DNA from: Diplocarpon mali
Taxonomy: Eukaryota; Ascomycota; Leotiomycetes; Helotiales; Drepanopezizaceae
NCBI GenBank assembly: GCA_024741835.1
Contig: JAENRP010000123.1
Span: 1-64,000 of the forward strand
Direction: 5' to 3'
DNA length: 64,000 nt
A model generated the notes under the pieces. It worked only from the letters and a program-made list of their open reading frames with translations. It did no database searches and was not told the DNA's origin. Both the position numbers and the translations under genes were made by a program. Shown here piece after piece: positions 36,626 to 47,843 of this stretch (its first letter is position 1; the number at the start of each line of letters is the position of its first letter).

Positions 36626-36928
36626 TGCAGCCCCTGAATTTGGCGAGGGCAAGGCTCGCTTCTAGGCGAGAGGGTGGGGGGGATCGAAACCGCGGGGATA
36701 TCGGATGGGACGAGAAGATTCGGCGAATCAACGTTTGAGTTCCTCTCGTGAAGGAAAGAGGTGGAGGAACTCGAGAGGAGGCGCGAATTCGTCTTCTCAC
36801 CAACATCAGCCCTCAAAAGCGGGATTTGTATGCGCCTGTGACTTTGTAAAGGGCCAGCCGGCAGCTTCTGAGGAGTCCTATCAAAGACTTTCGAAACGCG
36901 AAAGCTCAGATGAGATGCAGAAGAGCAA

Positions 36929-37300
36929 TCAATCGTAAATGGGCAACTCCAATTCAGGTTGCCATGGCCGGAAAACGGATCCGCTAAATCGAGATCCCAC
37001 AGATTGTACGCTTGCAAGGCTTTCGGACTTGACTTGATTGCTTGAGTCTTCGGCGAGCTGGCGACTACCTTGAGTGGGATGGGACCCTGCGGCAAGAAAT
37101 AACACAAAGGTGCCATGATCTTGTATTTCGCTTGTAGCTGGACTGGGTGTAAGAGCGAGGGCGGGCAGTACACAGGTTGCTGGCGTTGTTGGGCGCAAGA
37201 TTATGTTCTTCAATCCTTTGCCAATGCCCAGTGGGAAGCAATACTCGAAAAGCACTTACCATCTCTGTAAACTCTTATCGCGTATGTACCATCGGGAAAC
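36929..37300 (-). CDS. orphan 3' exons of an unrecognised protein
   Basis: Two exons (37260-37300 and 36929-37119) are joined by an intron with GTAAGT donor and AAG acceptor. They encode FPDGTYAIRVYRD-D-HGTFVLFLAAGSHP and a Ser-rich tail ending ELPIYD before TGA. The upstream boundary is a CTAG acceptor, so at least one more exon is expected toward 37350. A GTATAAG donor there would add QYVQR in frame, but I cannot find a start codon. The text is protein-like, yet I do not recognise the family. It may be a partial gene. Confidence 0.35.
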
Positions 37301-37478
37301 CTAGATCAGGCCCAACGTCTACGTATCATAACCCTTCTTGAGATACTTATACCTTTGAACGTACTGTACAATGCTGCAATTTCATCTGCCCATCACATCA
37401 CGTCCATCCATCATCAAAGCCTCATAATGCAGCACAGCGTGCGAATATCGTACAAGCTCCCGTCTCTCAGCCCCTTGC

Positions 37479-38372
37479 CTACTTTCCAGCATCAGCTCCC
37501 TGCATCTCTGCATGCTGAATCTCAACAAGCTCCTCATCATCCACCACTCCTCTATGCGCCTTTCCATCCTCAACATCAGCTTCGGTCATAGCAACATGCA
37601 CAACCTCATCCTCGTCATCATCCTCTAGACTGGTTCTCCTCTTCGCCTCCGTTGTGACACTCAACCTCCGCTTACCGGTACCCTTCCCCTCATCTCCATC
37701 CCTTTGTTCGGCAACAGCATGGCCGTAGCCGCCATCCGAATCATCGTCGCTATCGTCACTCTGTACCTCGTCCTCATTAGCACTACCTCTGAGATGGCTT
37801 GCAGAGAGATGCAGCTTAGGACTTGTCGCGCCAAATGGCCAATGCACAGGAAATCTCGCACGCCCAATGCCGACAGTGAGGGGGAAGTGAAAGGACGGGC
37901 AGAAGATGCTCGAAGGCAGAAAAATGGCATGATGATGTGTTGGGGTCTGTGCTAGAGTTGGAATCTGGACGCTGTCAATGCTAGGGATACCCACATGCTT
38001 CCCCTTGTCTTCTTCCACTAGTGCCCGCAGTTCTTCTCTCTTAGAACCCAGCAGACCCTTGCCGTCGTCATCGCCCTCAAGGTCACCAATCGTGAAGTCA
38101 CCATCGTTATCGTCATTATCTGAGTCATCATCTTCATCTGTTGCAAAAGGGTTTAGGTTCTTCTGATGCTCGTTTTCGTGGGATCGGTCGCCGTTTGAAG
38201 AAGCGTTTTCAGTATTTTGCTTGGAATGAAGAGCTAATCGAGCTGCGAGCTGACGACGTGCGCGTGACGGTGGGATATTCAAAGGTGGAGGGGGTGGCGG
38301 AGGCGCTGACGGTGGCTCGAGATCAGAGGTAGTAGCCGTGGTAGTTGAAGGTGTGGATATATATCGTGAGAA
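37479..38372 (-). CDS. acidic low-complexity exon, probably C-terminus of the SAPS-family gene upstream
   Basis: An open frame of 297 residues starts immediately after a strong intron end (ACTAAC branch, then CCCTAG at 38376) and has no ATG near its start, so it must be spliced to an upstream exon. It begins FSRYISTPSTTTATTSDLEP, then a Pro run and LNIPPSRARRQLAARLALH, followed by Asp/Glu-rich disordered stretches, KRRTSLEDDDEDEVV, and ends with EIQHAEMQGADAGK. The nearest upstream gene on the strand is the SAPS gene, whose last recognised exon ends about 240 bp away. An internal intron in the less acidic middle part is possible. Confidence 0.6.
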   Translation of the reverse strand, partial: FSRYISTPSTTTATTSDLEPPSAPPPPPPPLNIPPSRARRQLAARLALHSKQNTENASSNGDRSHENEHQKNLNPFATDEDDDSDNDDNDGDFTIGDLEGDDDGKGLLGSKREELRALVEEDKGKHVGIPSIDSVQIPTLAQTPTHHHAIFLPSSIFCPSFHFPLTVGIGRARFPVHWPFGATSPKLHLSASHLRGSANEDEVQSDDSDDDSDGGYGHAVAEQRDGDEGKGTGKRRLSVTTEAKRRTSLEDDDEDEVVHVAMTEADVEDGKAHRGVVDDEELVEIQHAEMQGADAGK

Positions 38373-38611
38373 CTAGGGAAGTTGAGTTAGTAACCATGCC
38401 CCCGAAGATCACACGACGTGAGAAGCACTGAGACCGGCTCAATCAAGCGAACTTTTCGAAGATGACATTAATCATCCTCGCCATAGAAAGACTGGTTCGG
38501 AAATGGTAGAATTTGGAACTGGTCTCCCGATATTGACAAGTTCGCCAGACCAAAGCCAAAGAAGCGCCATCCACCAGGAAGAATAATGTACAAGAGAAAA
38601 GCAAGGAGAGA

Positions 38612-41600
38612 TCATTCACAGCGAACGGTGCCCTCGGGAAACAAGGGCGTCTCGCGGTCGAGTTGCTCCAAATATTCGTAATCGACTTCTTCGTCGTCGA
38701 ATTTATCAAGATTGGGAGCTGGGGGAACAGATTGACCCACTTCAGCTGCGCCATTATTCCTGGCCCCTTCATCCTCATTGTCTTCATCCATTTCGTCATC
38801 CTCTTCGTCACTTGAGCTTCCAAACCCACTGAGAAGTGTTCCGCCGCTGAGTGTGAAAGCCGACGTGGCGTTGCCGTTTGCGAGGTCGATGCTGTCCAGT
38901 CCAGCTGACCCGTTGAGGCCTGCATCTGCCAGTGCAGACGAAGCTCCACCGAAATTACTAGCCGCGTTCACCGCGTTCATTACCGCTTGCCGTGGTCCGA
39001 CTGACATTTCTGGGCGAACTCCGCCGAGAATTGCATTATCTCGCTCTCTCGTTTCTGCCAGAGTAACCTCCACGTATGTGACCCACTCGCCATTCATAAC
39101 CTTGTCTAACACGGCATCTGAAAGCAACTCTGGTGGGTGTCGCTCAGTGAATTTTACAACCTCTTCAGCAATGAGGGTAAGATGGCCCATGTATCCTAAT
39201 CGCATCTTGCTCTTGGCCTGTGCCTCATCACTCTTCTTTTGTCCGTCAACGATGCGCATGGTGATATCACCGGTCTCAAATAAATCAATGGCAAGAGATC
39301 TGTTGAAACCACGGTCCATAGGGCCGTTGAAAACCTGTTGCACAACATCGTAAACGACATTGTGAAGGAAGTTGTTCCAAGGAAATCGAAAGAAAAAATC
39401 CTACATAAATTAGTAAACGGTCTATCAATTTAGTGGGGCGACTCACTAGAATTGTTGGAACAACCTTGTGCTCAACAAATTGCATCTTAAGGAAATCGCC
39501 CACTACTGGCATAGTTTGCGTATCATCTAGCGAAAATACTTGTTTGTGTTCGTCGGTATTACCTATCAAAATAGAGTTGGAGCTGTCTCCAGCCTCTCCC
39601 ATGGTGGTATCTAGGCTCTCCCCACTTTGGCTCACCTCGGGTATAGGTGTTGACACATTTTCCTCTGCAACTTCGACTTTGTTCATAAATAAAGGCGCTG
39701 GTTTGTCTTCTGGGTGTGCGGCAGGATCTAATAAGTCTGGGGTGAGCGTTTGTTCTGTAGCTGTAGTCTCACAGTCGGCTGGCTTCTCTGCATCTCTTGG
39801 AGGGCTATCTGCAGAATCTTCAGAGGAGTTCAGGGAGTGCTTGCTTGAACCATTGGTAATAAAGTCACTGTCTTCTGTAATGGTATCAATGGATGGAGGC
39901 GAAGATATTATCGTTGTGTCATGCTGGATTTCGAGTGAGCCCACTTGCTGTGATAGCTCTTTTGTGGGCGACAAGGGCAATACAGCCACTTCCGGATCGT
40001 CGATGTGGAGAGTATCCTCGGTGGTCAATCGCGGAGAGCTCAATGGCTCATCAACGAACTCCTCCTCATCCTTATCCATAAATGAAAGGGGTGTGACATG
40101 CGTAGGAGTTAGTAGATCCTCTCCCGACTCGGCTTTCTCGTCAAAATCATCTTTGGCGTCGTCGCCGAGATCCGCGGCATGCGTCACCTCTTCAAACCCA
40201 TCGTCATCAGAAGCATTTTGTACTTCAAGCTTTCGAGATCCATCAGGCGACCCGAGACGAGTCTGGGTTGAGGATTTCATAATCAAATCGTCACTGGAAA
40301 CTCCAGAAGGGCTGGCAGAAGTTCCGAGCATCCCCTCGGCCTTCATCTTTTCCCTTTCAGCATCCCTGCTCTTGACAAACTCTTCACTGCCTACTTCGTT
40401 CAGCAAGCCCATGTTGCTGCAATGGAGAAGCTCCGCCATCAATTCACAGGTTTTGAACCTGTCAAACCCAAGAGGCTCAATCTTTCCGCCGAAGGCTGCG
40501 TTAAGCTCTTTTCTCCGGATAGTAACAGGACCATCTCCGCCTCCAATAGTGTGGTTGGGGCTCAGAATAAGCTCCATGAAGTCTGGAACCCGCTGGGCAA
40601 ACATGCGAAGCAGAGTGCCGAGATAGATCGGGTCGCGACTTGAAGGAATCGAATTTAATTCTGCACCGACGTCGGGATCGTAATCAGAATTATTTTTTCG
40701 GATTACCTCGATAACAATACCAACTCCAACAGTGAGAGGATTGCCACCCTTTAGCATATCAGATATCAATCTCTCGACGCAGGGTTGCGAAACGAGCTGA
40801 CGTGTTAGTTCATTGGGACCTATACATGACTGCTCGTTTTGAGACGCGTTGGCAGAAATAGTGATTATAGCTTTGAGAAAATCCCCCGCGGATGTTTGGG
40901 TTGCCCAAGAGTGCTCTGAAGACAGGAAAGAAAGCAGAATTGGCATCAAATCTTGTGCGTGCAGCCACTATAACGTGGTAGTTAGCAAGTGACCTGGATC
41001 TCGAGAACAGCGGCCCTACATCAACTATTCCTGCGCCACCTTCAGCCTTTTCCAAGCTTATAATTTTTAGGAGAAGATCCATAACCATAGGCGAGTCAAC
41101 GTGCTGCAGCATGTGCTTGACGGCCCCTTCGAGTGACTTGAAAAGATCGAGCATTTCCTCTGTCTTTTTGTCGAGCAAAGATTCATTGACCTTGGTGAAA
41201 TAACTAGCTTGGAGTGGGTCGAGAGGCGGAGGCAACTTCAAAAACTCCCAAAACTTGCGCAGCAGCGCCTGGTTTTCTGCTAGTGACTCACATATTGACC
41301 AATTGTCCGAAGATAGAACTTCTGCTGAAACGTAAGCATATCGATTCCGCTTCTTCTCCTTCTCGTCCTCATCATCCTCAGGCGTCTCTCGTGATTGCGA
41401 AATGGATCGGCTTATGCCCTTCAATTTCAAGTCGTCTCCTTCCTCTCCGTCGTCTCCTGTAGCTTCGTACATTTCAGAGATAACTGTTTCGAGTTTCGGA
41501 GCTACAACATATTCTAAAAGCCTCTCCAATATCTTATCCTCGCGCAAGAACTCGATGAGCTTTGTGTTATGCTGCTTGAGCTCTTGGATCAAATCGCTCT

Positions 41601-41691
41601 CATCCAGCAGCTCCTCTAATGTCACATCGGGCTTGTCGAGAATCGTATCGATGGTGGAAATGTTGGCGTACCCGCCAAATCGCCAAAACAT
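38612..41691 (-). CDS. SAPS-domain protein (Sit4/PP6 phosphatase-associated, Sap155/Sap190/Ekc1 type)
   Basis: Exons 41020-41691, 39447-40967 and 38612-39400 are in frame. The N-terminus MFWRFGGYANISTIDTILD and ELLDESDLIQELKQHNTKLIEFL are diagnostic of SAPS proteins. The alpha-helical repeat region continues with FVRPxx-type text (EPLGFDRFKTCELMAELLHCSN, DFFFRFPWNNFLHNVVYDVVQQ, GYMGHLTLIAEEV), interrupted by a long Asp/Ser/Glu-rich insert (exon 2, about residues 395-720). These proteins bind the Sit4/PP6 catalytic subunit and direct it in cell-cycle and nutrient (TOR) signalling. The continuous frame ends PEGTVRCE at 38612, but a GTGAATG sequence there may be a splice donor. The true C-terminus is probably encoded further downstream. 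Confidence 0.93.
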
Positions 41692-43021
41692 ATTGACTTA
41701 TGTGACAGCACTCGTCTGCCACCGGTGATATAGCGGCGGATCAAGATGCGAATTGTTTATGCAGACGAAGACTCGCTGAAAGTTGGTCATGCGGATTTAT
41801 CAGGGATCGTTAAGCAGCTGGAGTTGTCGTGTAGGAGGGACCAGGATGATGTCGCAACAACGCGAAAATTCTATCAGCGTTTCGAATGAAATGTCTCGGG
41901 GGAGGTGCTGTAATCGTGAGAATGGAAGAAGAGATTCAGCTCAAGTGATCCTAGAAGTCGGTGAGCGAGTAGAGAGGGGGTAAGACTACAAGCTGGAGCA
42001 CCGACCTATGCTGATAGAAACTGTACAGGCGGAGGAAGGCGGCGGGGCCGTACCAAAGACGTGTAGATGTTGAGCGTTAGGTGAGTTGATGAGGCTCAAC
42101 TGTTTATCAAGTAAAAGCGCTTTTCGCGCTACTCGCAGCCAAGTGGACCAGGGCGAGGTGTAGGAGTGGTATTAAGAGGCGGCGCAAGAAAGACCAGGGT
42201 ATCAAAAAAACAACAGGAAGTGAAAAGAAGTCCCGAAGAGAAGTCCAGAAGAAGTATAGAAGTACAGCGGGGTAGGGGTCGAGCAGAGAGGATTGTCTCG
42301 CAGCTTGCTTGTCTGGTGAAGCACAAAAAGTGAGGTCGGAGGGTGCGAATCTCACTGGCGTCTTAGATCCCGTCGGATCCCAGCAACCCCTTTCCTGATA
42401 TCAATGGTGAACGTGCGGTATCATAAGTGGGCTTGATAAAGCGATTTAGGCATAGAATTCACGATGCTTATTCTTGTATTACACCTGGATGCATATGCAT
42501 CCAACAATCAGTTTTGTACTATGCCACGTCATAAATGCCAGAGGAGAAACGTGACCCTTGCGTGGAGCCCAGTGTCTGTCAAAGGCCAAAACAAATTCCA
42601 AGGTTACACTTGCCTGCCGGTATCAAGCCAGTCTTAGCAACGACCACGCGAATAAGAGACATCCCTGCACCCTGGTATTTACTGCTCCGCCTGCCGTCTT
42701 TGATAGAAGCTCTGCTCCATAAAACCAGATAATATTCCCTGTTCTTTCCACTGCAGAGCAAGTCGCAGCAACAGCCGGGCATTACTGTCGGGAAATATCG
42801 AGGCAAAATTCCCAAAACACCCGTCACAAAGGCCAACATACCGGTGCGGAGCGATAACTTCCTGGGGAGCACTGGATTATCGCAGAAGAAGGCATTCATA
42901 TTACTCTCGTTCGTCGAGAGGCCCGCCGTCATACCTCGTGGCATATAGAATCGTGTAAGAGGGGCTACGCCATTCGCGAGAACACTCACATAAAGAAGAG
43001 ACATATAAACAGTTCTTCAAA
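41692..43021. promoter_or_regulatory. shared upstream region of SAPS and VPS60 genes
   Basis: A 1.3 kb spacer between two divergent starts. It should contain both promoters and 5' untranslated regions. The frames inside are short and compositionally odd, and I support no gene in it. Confidence 0.5.
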
Positions 43022-43707
43022 ATGAATCGGTTATTCGGCTCAAAAAGCTCAACTCCAAAGCCGAATCTACACTCTGCCATATCTAATGTTAGTCTCTCCA
43101 CTACCCCGTATTGCTCTGCTAACAGTTCTGCCCCCAGGTCGACGAAAGAGTGTCCTCGATCGACGTGAAACTCGCCGCTATCAATGCCGAGCTGCAAGGC
43201 TACCAAATGAAACTCTCCAAGATGCGCGACGGTCCTGGTAAGACAGCCATTAAACAAAAGGCCCTGAAGGTACTCCAACGACGGAAGATGTACGAGGGAC
43301 AACGGGATCAGCTCCAACAGCAATCCTGGAATATGGAACAAGCGGGTATGATGCAGGATAATCTGAAGAACGTCATGACAACGGTAGATGCCATGAAGCA
43401 GACCAACAAGAGCCTGAAGCAGCAGTACGGCAAGATCAACATTGACAAGATCGAGCGCATGCAAGACGAGATGGCAGATCTTATGGATATCGGGAATGAT
43501 ATCCAAGAGAGCATAAGTCGCAGCTATGATATCCCTGAAGATGTGGATGAGGCTGAGCTGGATGCTGAGCTGGAGGCACTTGGTGACGAAGCTGAGTTTG
43601 AGAATATGGGTACAGAGAGTATGCCAAGCTTTATGGTAGATGAGGTTCCACAGTTCATCGATGAGCCGCCACAGACGACAAGTCAAATCAAGGAGGCTGC
43701 TGGGTGA
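43022..43707 (+). CDS. VPS60: ESCRT-III-associated protein Vps60 (CHMP5/Mos10)
   Basis: Two exons (43022-43087, 43138-43707) give 211 aa, the normal SNF7-family length. The start MNRLFGSKSSTPKPNLHSAI and the following VDERVSSIDVKLAAINAELQ are typical of Vps60. The basic N-terminal helices (IKQKALKVLQRRKMYEGQRD) are followed by WNMEQAGMMQDNLKNV and an acidic C-terminal half (EDVDEAELDAELEALGDE, PSFMVDEVPQFIDEPP) that in this family binds Vta1 and regulates Vps4. It acts on endosomal membranes in multivesicular-body sorting. The early phase-0 intron sits right after codon 22. Confidence 0.96.
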
Positions 43708-45193
43708 CATTCAAGAACCGTGAGCAATGGGAGTCAGGGAGCTAGTCGGCTTCTCATTGTCGAAGATCTCGATTTCAAAAGGTCCAGGAATCGAATGATG
43801 CTGTTATCTGCAGATTCGCGATGTCATCATCTGACGTATTATTTTGGATATGGTGGGACAGGCTTGCAAAACTATCGATTGTGCAGGCATCCCATATTTT
43901 CCAGGCACTAGCAAACAGGAGATATCTTGTTTAGTTCTTGTCTTCGTTGCATATCAGCGGCGTTGGAGAAACATCCCGCACGAAACATCCTCAATTTGAG
44001 TATTCAAAACTCCAGGATCTAACGTTAGCTAGACTTGCTCAGTGTTACGATACAATGGTTCTTCTCGGATTCCCAACTGATCGCTTGTACTACAGCGAAA
44101 GTCCCGCCGGTCCTGCGAGGATTCGTGCGAGAAAAGCAAGCTTGCCATCCATCCCGAATCCTTTGGCGTCCGATCTTTGCACTCATCACTCCCCTCACTA
44201 TTACTTCATTAACTTCTGTTCTTTGCCATACATACTACTCCTCTTTTGCTTCCTTATAAATTGATTGAAGTAGTAGTCTTCGCCTACAAACCTCCGACAC
44301 TCCAAACCCCAACTGTTTCTCAATTTCTCCTACCAACCTCCGAACAAACAAAGCCCATACATACTGTCTCCTCCCCGCCTCAATTCCCAAAGATCAACAC
44401 CGATTTTCGCTTTAATGTCGAGTCATCTTCACCTGGCCTCAGAGGACAACACCCGTCCTGCGATCCCCCCCTTTTATAGTAGATCCAATGGCAATGTCTC
44501 AGGCGCTAGCGAACTTCCGGTTGTGGAGGGCGAGGGCATGAGGAGAAGTGGAGGCATGCTGGAGGAAGGGGCTTAGGGGTAGTGATGGGGAGCATGGGGA
44601 GCTGAGATGGAGGGTGGGGAGGGACATTGGTGTCGGGAAGGAGAAGGAATTCAGACTTGGTGATGGCAGGGCTGAATGTTGATGAGACGGCGCTTACTAG
44701 GGCTCGTGAGGGTTGACTTTTTTGGGTCCTTAACTTGAGGATCGTTCACAGATCTGGGCCTTGGTCTCTAGTTCTCTAGTTGTTGCAATAACTTGATTTA
44801 AAAATCTAGAATACTTCATTTGCTTTTACTATTGCCACGTCCAGAAGCACACTTTTGTTGCAAAAACTAAGAAGTGAAATTAAACAGGTTCGCCCTGTTA
44901 TGGTTTCTTGTCATCCTTTCGATGTGATTGTTCCATTGTCTTCAGCGTATGGCTATGATATGACGCAAGCAATTCAAATTGGTAAATGATCAATATGTAC
45001 AGTCCATCTGCTCAGCGTCAGTGTAAGTAAGTTCCACGCCAAGTCTGCAATCATCAAAGAAATCATATTACGGGTCAGCCAATGCTCGCTGATACCTTGT
45101 CCACCCTCAAGCCCGGCCTTTAGACGACTGTAGCTCGCTCACCCCCGCTATGGACTGTTCTCTTTGGTGCTCTGATGCATTCGAGGATATTCA
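43708..45193. other. intergenic, convergent 3' ends
   Basis: Spacer between VPS60 (plus) and the RTA1-like gene (minus). It contains pyrimidine-rich and purine-rich tracts near 44.2-44.7 kb. No gene supported. Confidence 0.55.
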
Positions 45194-46308
45194 TCAGCGG
45201 CCCCTGATGAAGCTCTCAGTTCTGTCCTCCTGTTCGCTCTCCATTTCACCCAGGCTCATAGTTCCTTTTAAATGACGGTTGCGTCCAATGATCTCGCCTG
45301 GATGTATGACGTTGAAGATAACCACTTCACGCTGTCAGCTCACTTTCGGAAACACCAAGCACCTCGGGGGATACACGTACTAACGCCCACCATCAACACC
45401 CCATCGAACACATACATATAAACCTCATTACTCATCAACGTACTCTCATGCCCCCCGGCAAACTCCGCAATCCTGAACACACTCCTGACCAGAATAAGCG
45501 CACTCGCGCCATACAGCGCATACATGTATCTCTGCCAATTACCCCTCATGCTCGCGCTCGTCGGGCTCCCGCTCATGCGTCTGTGGAAGATGAAACTTGT
45601 CACGACGAACAATCCGAAGAAGCCGATCTGCACGAGTAGGCCGACGATCACGACGATCTTTCCGGTGTCCTGCGTGGCGGCCTTCGCGAGCATGGAGCCG
45701 CCGCCGGCTTGCAGGAGGAAGGCGATTACGTCGCCGCCGACGAAGATCTTCGTGAGGCGCTCGGCGCGGATGGGCGCCATGGATTCGCCGGACGTGAAGT
45801 GGATGAGGCGACCGAGGATCATGTAGATACTTGCTGCGAAGAGGGATGGCGGGAGGAGCAGGAGGAGAGTTTGGGCTATGAAGACGCCTTGGCTGTCCAT
45901 GTTGTACTGTTGATTAGGTATTATTAACTGTTTGGTCTTGGGTACGTGATGAAATAGGCGAAGAATGATCTGGATGTAAGTCAGAAACGGAAGGGCATAC
46001 GTGAGCAAATATCCTCGCGATGTAGCCCCACCACTCAAAACATCCTCCTACAATGAGCGGTATGAAGTAGAAAGTGCGTTTCTTGCTGGTTTGGAGACAG
46101 TGCCATGCCGTAGTTGCTAGGAAAAGGAAGATAAAGATTGCGGCTGCAGCTATTGAAGGATTATATCTGGTAATTGGTCAAAGGCTGATGTTCTAGATAA
46201 AAAGGAGCGAATAAATACGAACTGGTAGAAGGAAAATTCGTTGTGAGGAGCAGCGCTAGCTGATGAGACTGCATATTGAGTAGGTGTGGCAGCAGCTGAG
46301 GTAGACAT
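45194..46308 (-). CDS. RTA1-like multi-pass membrane protein
   Basis: Four exons (46223-46308, 46001-46166, 45381-45906, 45194-45324) close to 302 aa, the usual RTA1 size. Family text includes YNPSIAAAAIFIFLFLATT, FYFIPLIVGGCFEWWGYIARI, SLFAASIYMILGRLIHF, IFVGGDVIAFLLQAGGGSML, IVGLLVQIGFFGLFVV, YALYGASALILVRSVFRIAEF and NEVYMYVFDGVLMVGVMVIFNVIHPGEI. Seven hydrophobic helices are expected. The family covers lipid-translocating exporter-like and stress (7-aminocholesterol or azole resistance) proteins of the plasma membrane. The last intron has a GAAG acceptor, chosen because it alone restores IFNVIHPGEI. Confidence 0.93.
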
Positions 46309-47843
46309 GCTGGAAGTGATCAAGAAGAGGATGATGGAGATACAGTCAAAAGAAGTCGCTGGTCTGAAAGAGCAGACATCGGACAAATGGTATATCTACT
46401 CCCTCTTCAGAAGATATCAACCACGCAGGGGCAAGACCTGAAAATAAAAACCCACTCTCCACATGGCAACTGGAACTCCAAAGGTATATATATGATTGGC
46501 CAAATGCCAACACGTTTCCCAGCACAGGAAGAATCGACGATACCCAGAATGCAGAGCAACGTCTTGGTCTCACTGGCTTAGTAAGCGGCGAAAACCCACT
46601 TGGTAGAGCAAGTTCCTATTTATCAACAGTAGCGGAAAGGGGCTCAGGCGAATCCACGGGGCGCAGCTACTCACGCTCCCGTTTTTGTTGTCTTGGCACA
46701 TCAACAGATATACCCAGGTAGCTTCGGCACGGAGGCAACGACATTTTGTTTTGGAACTGTTCTTTACATGCAAGGAACCTTGAGCTGTGTACGGTTGTGG
46801 AGTTGGTACCAAGACCAAAGAACCGTGGAGTCTTGGACTTATAGAGAGTCGTCGGTAGTGCAAAGGTCACTATGCTATGCTGTTCAGCGCGTGAAAGACC
46901 TCAGCGCTTCGTTGTCTAGCGGGAACTTGGAACAGAAATATGCATTTCTTTCGTGTTCTGGAGTACGCCGTTGGCGCTTGCTTTCTGAGTGATTAGCGGA
47001 GGAGACTGTGTCTAGAGGTTGATATTGGGGATGTGTGTACCGAAAGCATATAATGTCTTCTCCTGAAATGGGCTGCCTCATTTTTGCAAGTGACTTCTGT
47101 CCATACTTAATCACATCGGCGCGATTATCCTTCCACCAATATGTGATCTATATATATGTGTATATGTAACAATAAAGGTGTATACATGCATAATGCCATC
47201 ATAAACGGCATGTTACAATACTCCAAAACAATCAAAGATCGAAGGCAGAATCTATTGCAGTCCAGTGTTCCTGTGGTAGAAAAAGTCAATCCCACCGGCT
47301 GATTGGAAGTTTTTTCAATGCACCCAGTTGTGTATAGTCAAGCCCCTTCCATATCTCCTTCGTAAGGACCACGGGAGTATATTTATGTTCTATTTTGACC
47401 AGAGTCCGAGACGAGATTAGCCTTCGGGTTTTCGCCGTTGCTCTCATTAAACAACAATAATGTTCGCACAAATTCGGGGATCTACTTAGTACATGCCCGA
47501 AATAATGTACAAGTGCTGTCTGTGCGTAATTCTACCGGTTTCCATTAACAGGGCTCATATACAGGGGGTATAGCCAATGATTTATCTATAACGATTCGCC
47601 AAGTATCTAGTATGCACGGCCTAGAATTGTACATTATTTACCCATGATACTAAGTATCAGGCCAAGATAGGTTGAAGAGCCGCACAAAGGTTCGTGTCAT
47701 CTTGATCTCACTCTCGGAGCTCGGCAAGCTTATCTCTCATCGCTTATCGAGATCGACAGGGATGTCAACAATAGTGGCGCCCCAATTTCAACTTCATCTT
47801 ACAACAATATTCCATCATCCCATGTTTGTCAGCGCTCTCCTAT
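46309..47843. other. intergenic
   Basis: Divergent spacer between the RTA1-like gene and the DNAJC28-like gene, so it holds both promoters. Short TA-rich repeats (TATATATGTG) lie near 47150-47170. No gene supported. Confidence 0.5.

Noticed and set aside
39433..40626. 397-codon plus-strand frame
   Set aside because: It is antisense to exon 2 of the SAPS gene; its Ser-rich text mirrors the Asp/Glu/Ser-rich insert of the real protein.
42107..42355. Hydrophobic 82-codon minus-strand frame between SAPS and VPS60
   Set aside because: No start context, no family and biased Leu/Phe/Ser text in the shared promoter region.
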